Shown: in pieces, positions 7,815-15,317 of the stretch
Numbering within the stretch: position 1 is the stretch's first letter
How the letters are laid out: each line of letters begins with the position of its first letter
Assembly: GCA_021785055.1 (NCBI GenBank)
Contig: JAJYGS010000016.1
Coordinates: 1-25,810 of the forward strand
Length of the DNA: 25,810 nt
Source: Nitrospirota bacterium
GTDB taxonomy: Bacteria; Nitrospirota; JACRHJ01
Direction: 5' to 3'
Program-made: the position numbers and the translations under genes
Notes under the pieces: model-generated
What the model saw: the letters and a program-made list of their open reading frames with translations, nothing else
What the model was told of the DNA's origin: nothing
The model's database searches: none

Positions 7815-7840
7815 GTCATTCCCTTAGAAAGCGGGAATCC
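7815..7840 (+). repeat. Second palindromic repeat family (ATTCCC/GGGAAT)
   Basis: ATTCCC at 7818-7823 pairs with GGGAAT at 7833-7838 in the context GTCATTCCCTTAG/AAAGCGGGAATCC. This resembles the widespread intergenic GTCATTCCCGCGAAAGCGGGAATCC type (compare Neisseria dRS3, ATTCCC-N8-GGGAAT). It is distinct from the family flanking the GIY-YIG gene. Confidence 0.6.
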
Positions 7841-7882
7841 AGGAACTTGTTTGAAGTCAGTCGGCTTCGGGAAGGATTTTAT

Positions 7883-8839
7883 ATGTCAAGTGCAATGCCC
7901 CTCGCAAGCGTTATAATACCTACATACAACGGCGAAGCCTTCATCCGCGAGGCGGTCGAGAGCGCCCTGGCGCAGACGTATCCAAATACGGAAATAATAG
8001 TTGTAGACGACGGCTCGACCGACGGCACTAAAAAGCAGATTGAAGACTTTATAGGGGATGGTCGGATAAAATATGTATTCCAGGAGAATGCCGGCCCGGG
8101 GGTTGCTCGGAACACCGGCATAAAAAACACGTCGGGAGAGCTTATAGCACTTCTGGATCACGACGATTTATGGATGCCGGAAAAGATTGAGAAGCAGGCC
8201 CGGTTCATGCAGGAGAACCCGTGGGCGGATGTTGTCTTCTGCGACGGCTATGGCATTGATGCAAAAGGGGGAATGAGAAAGGGGGAGAGAGAAAGAGATC
8301 CGAAAAAACATTCGGCCCGCCCGGATTTTATAGACCTGGTCTGCAACGGGCCTTCTCCCCTTCCTACCGCGGTCATGTTCAAGCGGCAGGCAATTGAATT
8401 GAGCGGGAATTTTGCCGCAAATAAGCCGGGCGATTGGATCGCTGACGATTGGGACATGTGGTTCCGTATGGCCGCAAAGGGCCTGAAATTTACCTACATG
8501 GACGATATGCTGTTTAAAAAAAGAGGGCACTCTGCGAATCTGACGATATTAATAGCTGAAACCGGCGTATCGGCCAGAAGAACATCCAGTGCTTTTAAGT
8601 TATTCATGGAAGGTTTGCCTGGGAAGGATATGGCGCGTATAAAAAAGCGGCTTGCCAGTAATGTGTTTTCCGCAGCGCGCAAGTCAATGTCCCTGGGCAA
8701 CTTCCGCGACGGCGTGGCCTTCTGCGCCAGAGCCGCCGGATTTCACAAAAAATACTATCTTAAATTGCCGGGACTCATTGTGAGATATTTAAGGTTTACA
8801 CTTAAGAGAAAGCTATCAAAAGCGCCGGCTAATCAATAA
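7883..8839 (+). CDS. Family 2 glycosyltransferase
   Basis: A 318-aa GT-A fold transferase, likely moving a sugar from a nucleotide-sugar onto a surface polysaccharide or lipid acceptor; the substrate cannot be read. The N-terminus shows VIIPTYNGEAFIREAVESAL, the nucleotide-binding VVDDGSTDGT, NAGPGVARNTGI, and the metal-binding LDHDD. The second half has DDWDMWFRMAAKG, the usual acceptor-side D/E-D region, and a basic C-terminal tail without membrane spans. ATG7883 is chosen because GAAGGA lies 7 bp upstream and the fold begins 9 residues later; the frame is open further upstream through a repeat and is unlikely to be coding there. AT-richer codons and its position between mutS2 and dnaG suggest insertion. 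No partner glycan genes adjoin it. Confidence 0.9.
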   Translation: MSSAMPLASVIIPTYNGEAFIREAVESALAQTYPNTEIIVVDDGSTDGTKKQIEDFIGDGRIKYVFQENAGPGVARNTGIKNTSGELIALLDHDDLWMPEKIEKQARFMQENPWADVVFCDGYGIDAKGGMRKGERERDPKKHSARPDFIDLVCNGPSPLPTAVMFKRQAIELSGNFAANKPGDWIADDWDMWFRMAAKGLKFTYMDDMLFKKRGHSANLTILIAETGVSARRTSSAFKLFMEGLPGKDMARIKKRLASNVFSAARKSMSLGNFRDGVAFCARAAGFHKKYYLKLPGLIVRYLRFTLKRKLSKAPANQ

Positions 8840-8866
8840 CCTCTCCAGCAACCCATTTAATTTTCA

Positions 8867-8895
8867 TTGATTTTGTTATACTTATAGTATAAAAT
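8867..8895 (+). promoter_or_regulatory. Candidate promoter for dnaG-rpoD
   Basis: TTGATT (8867-8872), a 17-bp spacer, and TAAAAT (8890-8895). The -10 region overlaps a 15-bp AT-rich inverted repeat, TATACT-TAT-AGTATA, at 8877-8891. Transcription from here would include the hairpin repeat at 8913-8997 in a leader of about 120 nt. Confidence 0.5.
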
Positions 8896-8912
8896 AGTTA
8901 GTTCTTTATTTT

Positions 8913-8997
8913 GTCATCCCGACCGAAGCGGAGGGAACTACAGTTGACTTTAAAGATTTAAGTCAAAGGTGGATTCCTCGGCTGCGCTCGGAATGAC
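8913..8997. repeat. Hairpin repeat unit upstream of dnaG (REPIN-like)
   Basis: Two arms, 8913-8936 and 8974-8997, are reverse complements at 19 of 24 positions. The outer ends are GTCATCCCGA and TCGGAATGAC. The 37-nt centre holds a second hairpin, TTGACTT (8944-8950) with AAGTCAA (8960-8966). The right arm read backwards (GTCATTCCGAGCGCAGCC...) is clearly related to the repeats flanking the GIY-YIG gene. The unit lies between the candidate promoter and the dnaG start, so it could fold in the mRNA leader. Confidence 0.75.
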
Positions 8998-9023
8998 AGG
9001 CGCGCGAGGACGAAGGCAGTAAT

Positions 9024-10883
9024 TTGAACGGCTTGATAACGGATGAGGCGTTAGAGCGGGTGCGTTCGGCGACGGACATCGTGGAGCTTGTCTCCCAGCA
9101 CGTCTCCTTAAAAAAGAGCGGCGCGAACTATCTGGGACTATGCCCGTTCCACCAGGAAAAGACGCCGTCGTTCACCGTAAGCCCCGGAAAGCAGATATTC
9201 CACTGCTTCGGATGCGGGGCGGGCGGGGACGCCGTCGGCTTCGTGATGCGCCAAGGGAACTACTCCTTTCCGGACGCGGTGCGGTTTCTGGCCGACAGGG
9301 CGGGAATAGAGCTGCCTGAGCGGACAGTCAGCCGGTCTGCCGGAGCGGCCCGGGAGGACTGGGAGAAACTTATCGCCGCGAATGAGGAGGCGGCGAAATT
9401 CTACCAGGAGCGTCTCTGGAATTCGCCGGACGGGAAAAAGGCGGCAAAATACCTCGAAGGGCGCGGGATGCCGGAAGATGCGGCGAGGGGCTTCGAAATG
9501 GGTTACGCTCCGGCCTCGTGGGACGCACTTCTGACTCATTTAAAGGCCCAGGGACACGATTCCAGCATAATCGAAAAAGCGGGCCTTGCGATAAAAAAGG
9601 CTGATGGTGCGGGCACTTACGACCGATTCCGGGACAGACTCATGTTCCCCATAAAAGACGTCAAGGGAAGGTATATCGGTTTCGGCGGAAGAGCCTTAAA
9701 AAACGAGGAGTTACCGAAATATTTAAACTCTCCGGAGACGCCGCTGTTCAAAAAGGGCGAAACGCTCTATGGTATTGATTTTGCAAGGGAAGAAATACGC
9801 AAGAGGGATTATGCGGTAATCGTCGAGGGCTACATGGACGCCATCGCCTGCCATCGCGCGGGAATAACTAATGCGACGGCGACCCTGGGGACGGCGCTAA
9901 CCCCCGGGCATCTAAGACTTTTATCCAGGTTCAGCAGGAACGTATTATTGGTCTTTGACGCCGACGAAGCGGGTATAAAAGCGGCAGTGCGCTCCCTGGA
10001 CGTTTTCCTGTCCTCTGGCTCCAAAATGGCCGCGAAAGTCGCGCTCTTGCCCCAGGGAGACGACCCGGACAGCCTCCTTGTCCGGGAAGGTCCCGATGCC
10101 CTCAAGGAAGCGTTTAAAGGGCGCGAAAAGCTTCTCGAATTTGTAATCAAACGGGAGGCTTCAGGCGTCTTGGATATAGACGGGAAGATAAAGGCGGTAG
10201 GGGCCTTGACCGGCATACTCGCGAGGCTGGACGACGCAGTAGAGCGCAGCCATTACGTGAAGATGGTCTCCGCCGAGCTTGGCGTCGAGGAGTCCGCGGT
10301 CAGGGAGGAGCTGGAGAAAAAGATCAACCGTGGGTCGAAAACCGGGATATATCGGTCTCCCGCAGTCAATAACAAGCCTGCCTCCATGGATAAAATTGAG
10401 GCCGGACTCTTGCAGGCGGCTATTAAAGACCCCGAGGCGGCGCTTTACGCGGCGGATAACCTGACTCCGGATGACTTTTCGGACGAGAGGTTAAGGAAAA
10501 TAGCGGACGCGCTCTTTAAGACGGCTCCGGCGGCTTCCGGTGCAGAGGTTTCTATGCCGAGGTTGCTGGACGTCCTGCAAGACGAGGATGCGAAGCGGGC
10601 GGCATTGGAGTTGTCCGTGCGGGAGGATTTTTCGGAAGACCCCGTCGAATATGCCAGGGGTGCGGTAATGAAGCTTGTGGAGGCCCGCTACAAAAGAACC
10701 GTCGAATTGGCGCACGCCCTGCTTTCAAAGGCGGGTGCGCTCGGCGACGGGGAGGCCGTGGCGGAGCTTTCGGAATTCCGGATGAAGATGATGAAGGCGT
10801 TATCAGGCAAGGATTTTGAGCTTTTAAATAAACTGCAGAAGGAGTTTACCGAATGGCAAAAGAAGAGAAGCTGGACGAAGTAA
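9024..10883 (+). CDS. dnaG: DNA primase DnaG
   Basis: Synthesises RNA primers at the replication fork with the DnaB helicase. The product is 619 aa. The N-terminal CHC2 zinc finger has Cys40, His43, Cys61 and Cys64 (CPFH...HCFGCG). The RNA polymerase core follows, with IGFGGR, and the TOPRIM motifs VEGYMD (Glu268) and DADEAG (Asp312, Asp314). A helical C-terminal helicase-interaction region ends at WQKKRSWTK. The start is TTG9024, giving [23 protein letters not shown], which aligns with other DnaG N-termini; GAAGG lies upstream. The last 31 bp overlap rpoD. It probably has its own promoter near 8867 instead of reading through from mutS2. Confidence 0.95.
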   Translation: MNGLITDEALERVRSATDIVELVSQHVSLKKSGANYLGLCPFHQEKTPSFTVSPGKQIFHCFGCGAGGDAVGFVMRQGNYSFPDAVRFLADRAGIELPERTVSRSAGAAREDWEKLIAANEEAAKFYQERLWNSPDGKKAAKYLEGRGMPEDAARGFEMGYAPASWDALLTHLKAQGHDSSIIEKAGLAIKKADGAGTYDRFRDRLMFPIKDVKGRYIGFGGRALKNEELPKYLNSPETPLFKKGETLYGIDFAREEIRKRDYAVIVEGYMDAIACHRAGITNATATLGTALTPGHLRLLSRFSRNVLLVFDADEAGIKAAVRSLDVFLSSGSKMAAKVALLPQGDDPDSLLVREGPDALKEAFKGREKLLEFVIKREASGVLDIDGKIKAVGALTGILARLDDAVERSHYVKMVSAELGVEESAVREELEKKINRGSKTGIYRSPAVNNKPASMDKIEAGLLQAAIKDPEAALYAADNLTPDDFSDERLRKIADALFKTAPAASGAEVSMPRLLDVLQDEDAKRAALELSVREDFSEDPVEYARGAVMKLVEARYKRTVELAHALLSKAGALGDGEAVAELSEFRMKMMKALSGKDFELLNKLQKEFTEWQKKRSWTK

Positions 10884-12679
10884 AGCAGTTGATCAGCGTC
10901 GGCAAGGAAAAGGGATACCTGACTTACGACGACCTGAATAACGTCCTGCCGCCAGAGATCTCGTCCTCCGAGCAGATAGAGAACATAATGAACATCTTCG
11001 GGGACATGGACATCGAGGTCATCGATTCCGGGCAGGAGGAGCGCTACGCCCGGATAATCGAGGCGGAAGAGGAAGAGGAGACTGCGAAGACCCGCACCTA
11101 TGCCGACCTCGATTTCGAGGAGGAGGGTGAGGAGGAAGAGGAGGAAGAGGCCCTCGACCTGACCCCCGGCGCCATAGGCAAGACGGACGACCCGGTGCGT
11201 ATGTACCTCCGGGAGATGGGGACGGTGTCCCTTCTTTCCCGCGAGGGCGAGATAGTCATCGCAAAGCGCATCGAGGACGGACAGAGAGAGATTGCGAAGG
11301 TCATGTACAGCATGCCCGCCGCGCTCAAGGAGCTCATCTCGCTCGGAGACAAGCTGAAAAGGGGCCGCCTGGGCGTCCGGGACATAGTACACACATACGA
11401 GGAGGAGTTCGAGGAGATAGAGGAGATAAACGAGGAAGAGCTCAACGAGAAGACGATAAAGCTGCTCGACGAGGCGACGGCTCTTTACGAAAAACTTATC
11501 CCGCTGATAGTCGAGCTTAAGAAGCCTAACCTTGCCGAATCGAAGCAGAAGAGGCTTAAAGGCTCCGTCCGCCAGATAAAAAAGGAGCTCTCAGAGAAGC
11601 TCGACATGATAAACCTGCACCCCAGGCAGGTGGAGCTTGTCGCGCAGAAACTAAGGGATTACGCCTGGACCGTCATGGAGGCCGAGAAGGACATAAGGGC
11701 TTGCGCAAGGCGCGCCGGCGTAACCATCGAGGAACTGCACGATATATTCCTGAAGCCGCGCCCCGAAAAGGGGAAGGTCAAGGTCCCGAAAAAGGTTAAG
11801 CTGACTCCCGACCAGTTCCTTGAACTGGATAAGTCCTACCTGAACGCCATGAAAAAACTGGAGCGTGTGGAGGCGGAGACGCTGGTCGCCCCGGACGAGC
11901 TTCGGGCGGCGGTATCGTCGCTCGACAAGGGCGAGTTCAACATGAAGACCGCGAAGACGGAGCTTGTCGAGGCGAATCTCCGGCTTGTCGTCTCCATCGC
12001 CAAAAAATATACGAACCGCGGCCTTCAGTTCCTCGACTTGATACAGGAAGGCAATATCGGCCTGATGAAGGCGGTGGACAAGTTCGAGTACAAGCGCGGA
12101 TATAAATTTTCAACGTACGCCACATGGTGGATACGCCAGGCGATCACGCGCGCCATAGCCGACCAGGCGCGAACGATACGCATCCCTGTGCACATGATAG
12201 AGACAATAAACAAGTTGATTCGCACCTCCCGGCATCTCGTGCAGGAACTCGGACGCGAGCCGTCCCCGGAAGAGATAGCGAACGAAATGGGCCTGCCGCT
12301 TGAGAAGGTGCGGAAGGTGTTGAAGATAGCCAAGGAGCCTATATCCCTTGAAACTCCCATAGGCGAGGAAGAAGATTCCCATCTCGGCGATTTCATCGAG
12401 GACAAGCGCTCGCCCTCGCCGCTTGAGTCCGCGATAAACTACGACCTCTCCGAGCAGGTGCGCAGGGTGCTCCAGACCCTTACCCCAAGGGAGGAGAAGG
12501 TGCTAAGGCGCCGCTTCGGCATAGGCGAGGCCGCAGACCATACACTTGAGGAGGTGGGGCAGGAGTTCGACGTAACCAGGGAGCGCATACGCCAGATCGA
12601 GGCGAAGGCCCTGAGGAAGCTTCGGCATCCGTCCAGGAGCAAGCGCCTGAAGAGCTTCGCGGAAGGCGGCGGGGCGTAA
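10853..12679 (+). CDS. rpoD: RNA polymerase primary sigma factor RpoD (sigma70)
   Basis: Housekeeping sigma factor that directs RNA polymerase to -10/-35 promoters. The product is 608 aa. Region 1.1 ([26 protein letters not shown]) is followed by a very acidic linker (about 65-100) and region 1.2 ([22 protein letters not shown]). A non-conserved region runs to about 360. Regions 2.1-2.4 (about 370-445) include [29 protein letters not shown] and [12 protein letters not shown]; then region 3, and region 4 with the helix-turn-helix [23 protein letters not shown]. The start ATG10853 and its AAGGAG (10839-10844) lie inside the end of dnaG, so rpoD translation is probably coupled to dnaG. Confidence 0.97.
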   Translation: MAKEEKLDEVKQLISVGKEKGYLTYDDLNNVLPPEISSSEQIENIMNIFGDMDIEVIDSGQEERYARIIEAEEEEETAKTRTYADLDFEEEGEEEEEEEALDLTPGAIGKTDDPVRMYLREMGTVSLLSREGEIVIAKRIEDGQREIAKVMYSMPAALKELISLGDKLKRGRLGVRDIVHTYEEEFEEIEEINEEELNEKTIKLLDEATALYEKLIPLIVELKKPNLAESKQKRLKGSVRQIKKELSEKLDMINLHPRQVELVAQKLRDYAWTVMEAEKDIRACARRAGVTIEELHDIFLKPRPEKGKVKVPKKVKLTPDQFLELDKSYLNAMKKLERVEAETLVAPDELRAAVSSLDKGEFNMKTAKTELVEANLRLVVSIAKKYTNRGLQFLDLIQEGNIGLMKAVDKFEYKRGYKFSTYATWWIRQAITRAIADQARTIRIPVHMIETINKLIRTSRHLVQELGREPSPEEIANEMGLPLEKVRKVLKIAKEPISLETPIGEEEDSHLGDFIEDKRSPSPLESAINYDLSEQVRRVLQTLTPREEKVLRRRFGIGEAADHTLEEVGQEFDVTRERIRQIEAKALRKLRHPSRSKRLKSFAEGGGA

Positions 12680-12707
12680 AAATTTAAATCACAGGAGGCA
12701 ATTTCTT

Positions 12708-14060
12708 TTGGCTGACGTAATACCTTTCCGAGGACTAAGATACAGCGAGTTTACCAGGCTTTCCAGGCTTGTCGCGCCGCCTTACGACATAATATCGCCG
12801 CAGTACAGGCACGAGCTGTACGCCCGCGACCCTCATAACGTCGTCCGGATAGACTTCGGGATGCCGGGAGAAGGCGACTCGGAAAGCAATAACCAGTACA
12901 CGCGCGCGGCAAAGAGCCTCAAGAGGTGGCTTGGAGACGGGGTCTTGAAACGCGAGGGAAACCCCGCGCTCTATCTCTACGAAGTTGAATATGAAACCCC
13001 GCGGGGCGAGAAAAAATCCATGCGCGGATTCATATGCCTGCTCAGGCTCGAAGAATGGGACAAAGGCATCGTCCTTCCGCACGAGGGAACCCTGAAAGGC
13101 CCGAAGGCGGACAGATTCGAGCTTCTGAAGGCCGCTTCCGCCTCCGCGAGCCAGGTCTTCGCGCTGTATTCCGACCCCGAAAAAAAAATCTCACACGCAC
13201 TTGAGAAAGCCGCGCAGGGAAGCCCCGCTGTCGAGGCAATCGACGACGACGGCTCAATACACAGGCTGCGGGCCGTAACGGACGCCGGGGCCATAGATTC
13301 CGTGCGAAGGGCGATGGCCGACAAAAAAATCTTCATAGCCGACGGACACCACCGCTACGAGACGGCGCTTGCATACCGCGACTACAGACGCGCTGAGGCC
13401 GGTCTGTCCGAAGCCGGTCGACCGGCGGCGTTGAGCGGGGACGAAGGATTCAATTTCTTCCCTGTATTCCTGTCCAACATGGACGAAGACGGCCTTACCA
13501 TACTTCCCACTCACAGGCTGATTGTCGATGCAGGAAATCTGACGCTGGACGACGTGCTGGAGCGCTCGTCGCGCTACTTCAAGGTTAAGAGGTTCCCTTT
13601 CCTTCCGGAAAACGAGGACGAGGCCCGCTCGGAGTTCTTGCGCTCCCTTGCCGAGGCCGGTCTACCGGCTTTCGGCTTCTGCTGGGGCAGCGCCCCGTGC
13701 TATTATCTCCTTACGTTGAAAGACATGAATGCCGTGTCAAGGCTGCACGGGCATCGCCACTCCGAGACCTACTGCAATCTCGACGTCACAATCCTGCATT
13801 CGCTTATCGTGGAGAGCGTGCTTGGAATAGACACGGAAAAGATTTCGTCTTCTCAGCCTGTGCAGTTCGAAAAGGACAGCGACAGGGCGATCGACCGGGT
13901 CGCCTCCGGAGAGTTCGCGATGTGCTTTCTGCTGAACCCCACGAAGGTCCGGGAGGTAAAAGAGGTCGCCCTGGCAAGGGAGATAATGCCCCAGAAGTCG
14001 ACTTATTTTTATCCGAAGCTTTTGACCGGCCTGGTGATAGCGGACTTGAACCGGATATAA
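12708..14060 (+). CDS. DUF1015 family protein
   Basis: Conserved cytoplasmic protein of unknown biochemical function (450 aa, usual family length). Signatures are an N-terminal IPFRGLRYS...VAPPYDIISPQ segment, HEGTLKGPKADRFELLKA, the most conserved motif ADGHHRYETALAYRD (Asp212-Gly-His-His-Arg216), and LPTHRLI. The D-G-H-H-R motif recalls the ParB/sulfiredoxin-like nucleotide-binding fold, an inference from motif shape only. The start is TTG12708 with a strong AGGAGG at 12693-12698. It follows rpoD by 28 bp on the same strand. Two palindromes (13413-13426, 13656-13669) fall in variable loops. Confidence 0.88.
   Translation: MADVIPFRGLRYSEFTRLSRLVAPPYDIISPQYRHELYARDPHNVVRIDFGMPGEGDSESNNQYTRAAKSLKRWLGDGVLKREGNPALYLYEVEYETPRGEKKSMRGFICLLRLEEWDKGIVLPHEGTLKGPKADRFELLKAASASASQVFALYSDPEKKISHALEKAAQGSPAVEAIDDDGSIHRLRAVTDAGAIDSVRRAMADKKIFIADGHHRYETALAYRDYRRAEAGLSEAGRPAALSGDEGFNFFPVFLSNMDEDGLTILPTHRLIVDAGNLTLDDVLERSSRYFKVKRFPFLPENEDEARSEFLRSLAEAGLPAFGFCWGSAPCYYLLTLKDMNAVSRLHGHRHSETYCNLDVTILHSLIVESVLGIDTEKISSSQPVQFEKDSDRAIDRVASGEFAMCFLLNPTKVREVKEVALAREIMPQKSTYFYPKLLTGLVIADLNRI
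13413..13426. repeat. Perfect palindrome GCCGGTCGACCGGC in the DUF1015 gene
   Basis: Perfect 14-bp palindrome encoding Ala-Gly-Arg-Pro-Ala within a loop (EAGLSEAGRPAAL) that looks longer than usual for the family. It is preceded at 13395 by GAGGCCGGTCT, which also opens the copy near 13653. Confidence 0.5.
13656..13669. repeat. 14-bp palindrome GCCGGTCTACCGGC in the DUF1015 gene
   Basis: Same GCCGGT/ACCGGC arms as at 26-39 and 13413-13426. It encodes Ala-Gly-Leu-Pro-Ala, in the same codon phase as the copy 243 bp upstream. Confidence 0.5.
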
Positions 14061-14123
14061 AGGCCATTGAAACGAGCGAATCATCGGGCAGCGAGTTCAA
14101 CGGCCTTAAATTAGGTATTTAAT

Positions 14124-14630
14124 ATGCCGCGACAGTTTATACCCGTCGGCGAAATCTTAAAGGACGTCCTTAAGTCGCGCGGCCTGGGAAGCGGAGATTT
14201 GCTTTTCCGGATACAGCGCAACTGGGCATCGGCGGTAGGGGAAAAAATTGCTCAGCACGCCTGTCCGCTCATGCTCAGGGGCGGCAGGCTTACCGTCGCC
14301 GTTGACAGCCCGGCCTGGATGTCCGAGCTTTCCATGCTCTCCCCGCAGATTATCGAAAAAATAAATTCCAAACCGAATGATGGGATGGCCACTAATGGAG
14401 GGTATCCGACCGGGGGCGCTGTAGGCGAGCTGAAATTCCGTCTGGGGGCGGGCAAACCGGCTCCGACGGGCAGGCAGGGACCCGATAAAAAAAGGCCGCC
14501 CATAAAAAAACGCGCGCTCACTCCCGGCGAGAAGGCCGCCGTCGAGACCGCCTCGGCGAATATCCCGGACAAAGAGCTTCGCCTCCAGGCCGAGAGGATG
14601 TTGTCGAATTCATGCAGGAGGGCAAAATAA
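14124..14630 (+). CDS. dciA: DciA-like DUF721 protein
   Basis: 168 aa. DUF721/DciA proteins are the ancestral loaders or partners of the replicative helicase DnaB in bacteria lacking DnaC or DnaI. The family core is at residues 1-90: VGEILKDVLKSRGLG, then WASAVGEKIAQHACPLMLRGGRLTVAV and SPAWMSELSMLSPQIIEKIN. A Gly/Pro/Lys-rich linker (about 90-135) and a basic helical tail (LTPGEKAAVETA...) follow. ATG14124 is preceded by a weak AGG. Location close to dnaG and rpoD fits a replication role. The next gene begins at the base after the stop. Confidence 0.85.
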   Translation: MPRQFIPVGEILKDVLKSRGLGSGDLLFRIQRNWASAVGEKIAQHACPLMLRGGRLTVAVDSPAWMSELSMLSPQIIEKINSKPNDGMATNGGYPTGGAVGELKFRLGAGKPAPTGRQGPDKKRPPIKKRALTPGEKAAVETASANIPDKELRLQAERMLSNSCRRAK

Positions 14631-15317
14631 TTGGCCTGCGACTGCAAAAACTGCATTGTAAGGAGCCTGACGATTTTCTCGGACCTCGGCATGGGCGAGC
14701 TTGAGAAGGTCGGCTCCCTGATATACCTCAAGACCTTCCGGCGAAAGAAGGTCATATTCATCGAAGACACGCCGAGCCAGACGGTATACGTGATTCGCTC
14801 CGGCACCGTCAAATGCTACAAGTCGCTTCCTGACGGACGCGAGCTTATAATCAGCATCCTGGCCGCCGGAGACATGCTGGGGTTCGATTCCCTCTACGAA
14901 GACCACTACTCCAACACCGCCGAGGCCATACAGGATACGGAGCTCTGCTGTATCCGCAAAAAAGACCTGGTGGATTTGCTCCAGAAAAGCCCGGAAGTCG
15001 GAGTCCGGTTTATAAAAAAAATGAACAAGGAGCTTCAGAACGCGCAGGAGCGCATCCGGGACCTGGGCCTGAAGGACGCGCGCGAGCGCGTGGCGACGCT
15101 CCTTATGACGCTTTTCATCTCTCGCGGGGAGGGCCGCGGGCCGAAGTTCACGCTCTCAAGGCAGGAGATCTCCGAGATGGCCGGCGTCGCCCAGGAGACG
15201 GTGATAAGAATACTTTCCGAGTTCAAATCCGACGGGCTGATAACCTCCGAGGGCAAGAATATAGTGGTGTTGAAGCCGGAGGAGCTTAAGAAGACGGCGG
15301 GGATTTTCGATATATGA
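14631..15317 (+). CDS. Crp/Fnr family regulator with FNR-like cysteines
   Basis: 228-aa transcription factor: an N-terminal cyclic-nucleotide-binding-type beta roll (about 20-110), a dimer helix (about 115-145), and a C-terminal winged helix with LSRQEISEMAGVAQETVIRILSEF. Three cysteines lie at the N-terminus (Cys3, Cys5, Cys8), and Cys106 in TELCCIRK aligns with the fourth cluster ligand of E. coli FNR (Cys122 in MVCEIPF). This suggests an oxygen-labile iron-sulfur cluster, although spacing differs from FNR's C-x2-C-x5-C. In the recognition helix E and R of the FNR E-xx-SR motif are kept and Ser is Ile. The start is TTG14631, with AGGAGG at 14616-14621. It overlaps the TPR gene by 4 bp. Targets are unknown; cydAB nearby is a plausible one, but no TTGAT-N4-ATCAA site is seen there. 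Confidence 0.85.
   Translation: MACDCKNCIVRSLTIFSDLGMGELEKVGSLIYLKTFRRKKVIFIEDTPSQTVYVIRSGTVKCYKSLPDGRELIISILAAGDMLGFDSLYEDHYSNTAEAIQDTELCCIRKKDLVDLLQKSPEVGVRFIKKMNKELQNAQERIRDLGLKDARERVATLLMTLFISRGEGRGPKFTLSRQEISEMAGVAQETVIRILSEFKSDGLITSEGKNIVVLKPEELKKTAGIFDI

Noticed and set aside
14060..14107. Inverted repeat AAGGCC/GGCCTT between the DUF1015 gene and dciA
   Set aside because: The stem is 6 bp with a 36-nt loop and no T-run on either strand, so it does not support a terminator.
13697..14122. Plus-strand open frame of 141 codons ending just before dciA
   Set aside because: It overlaps the DUF1015 gene in another frame, its translation is low-complexity and basic, and there is no start signal.
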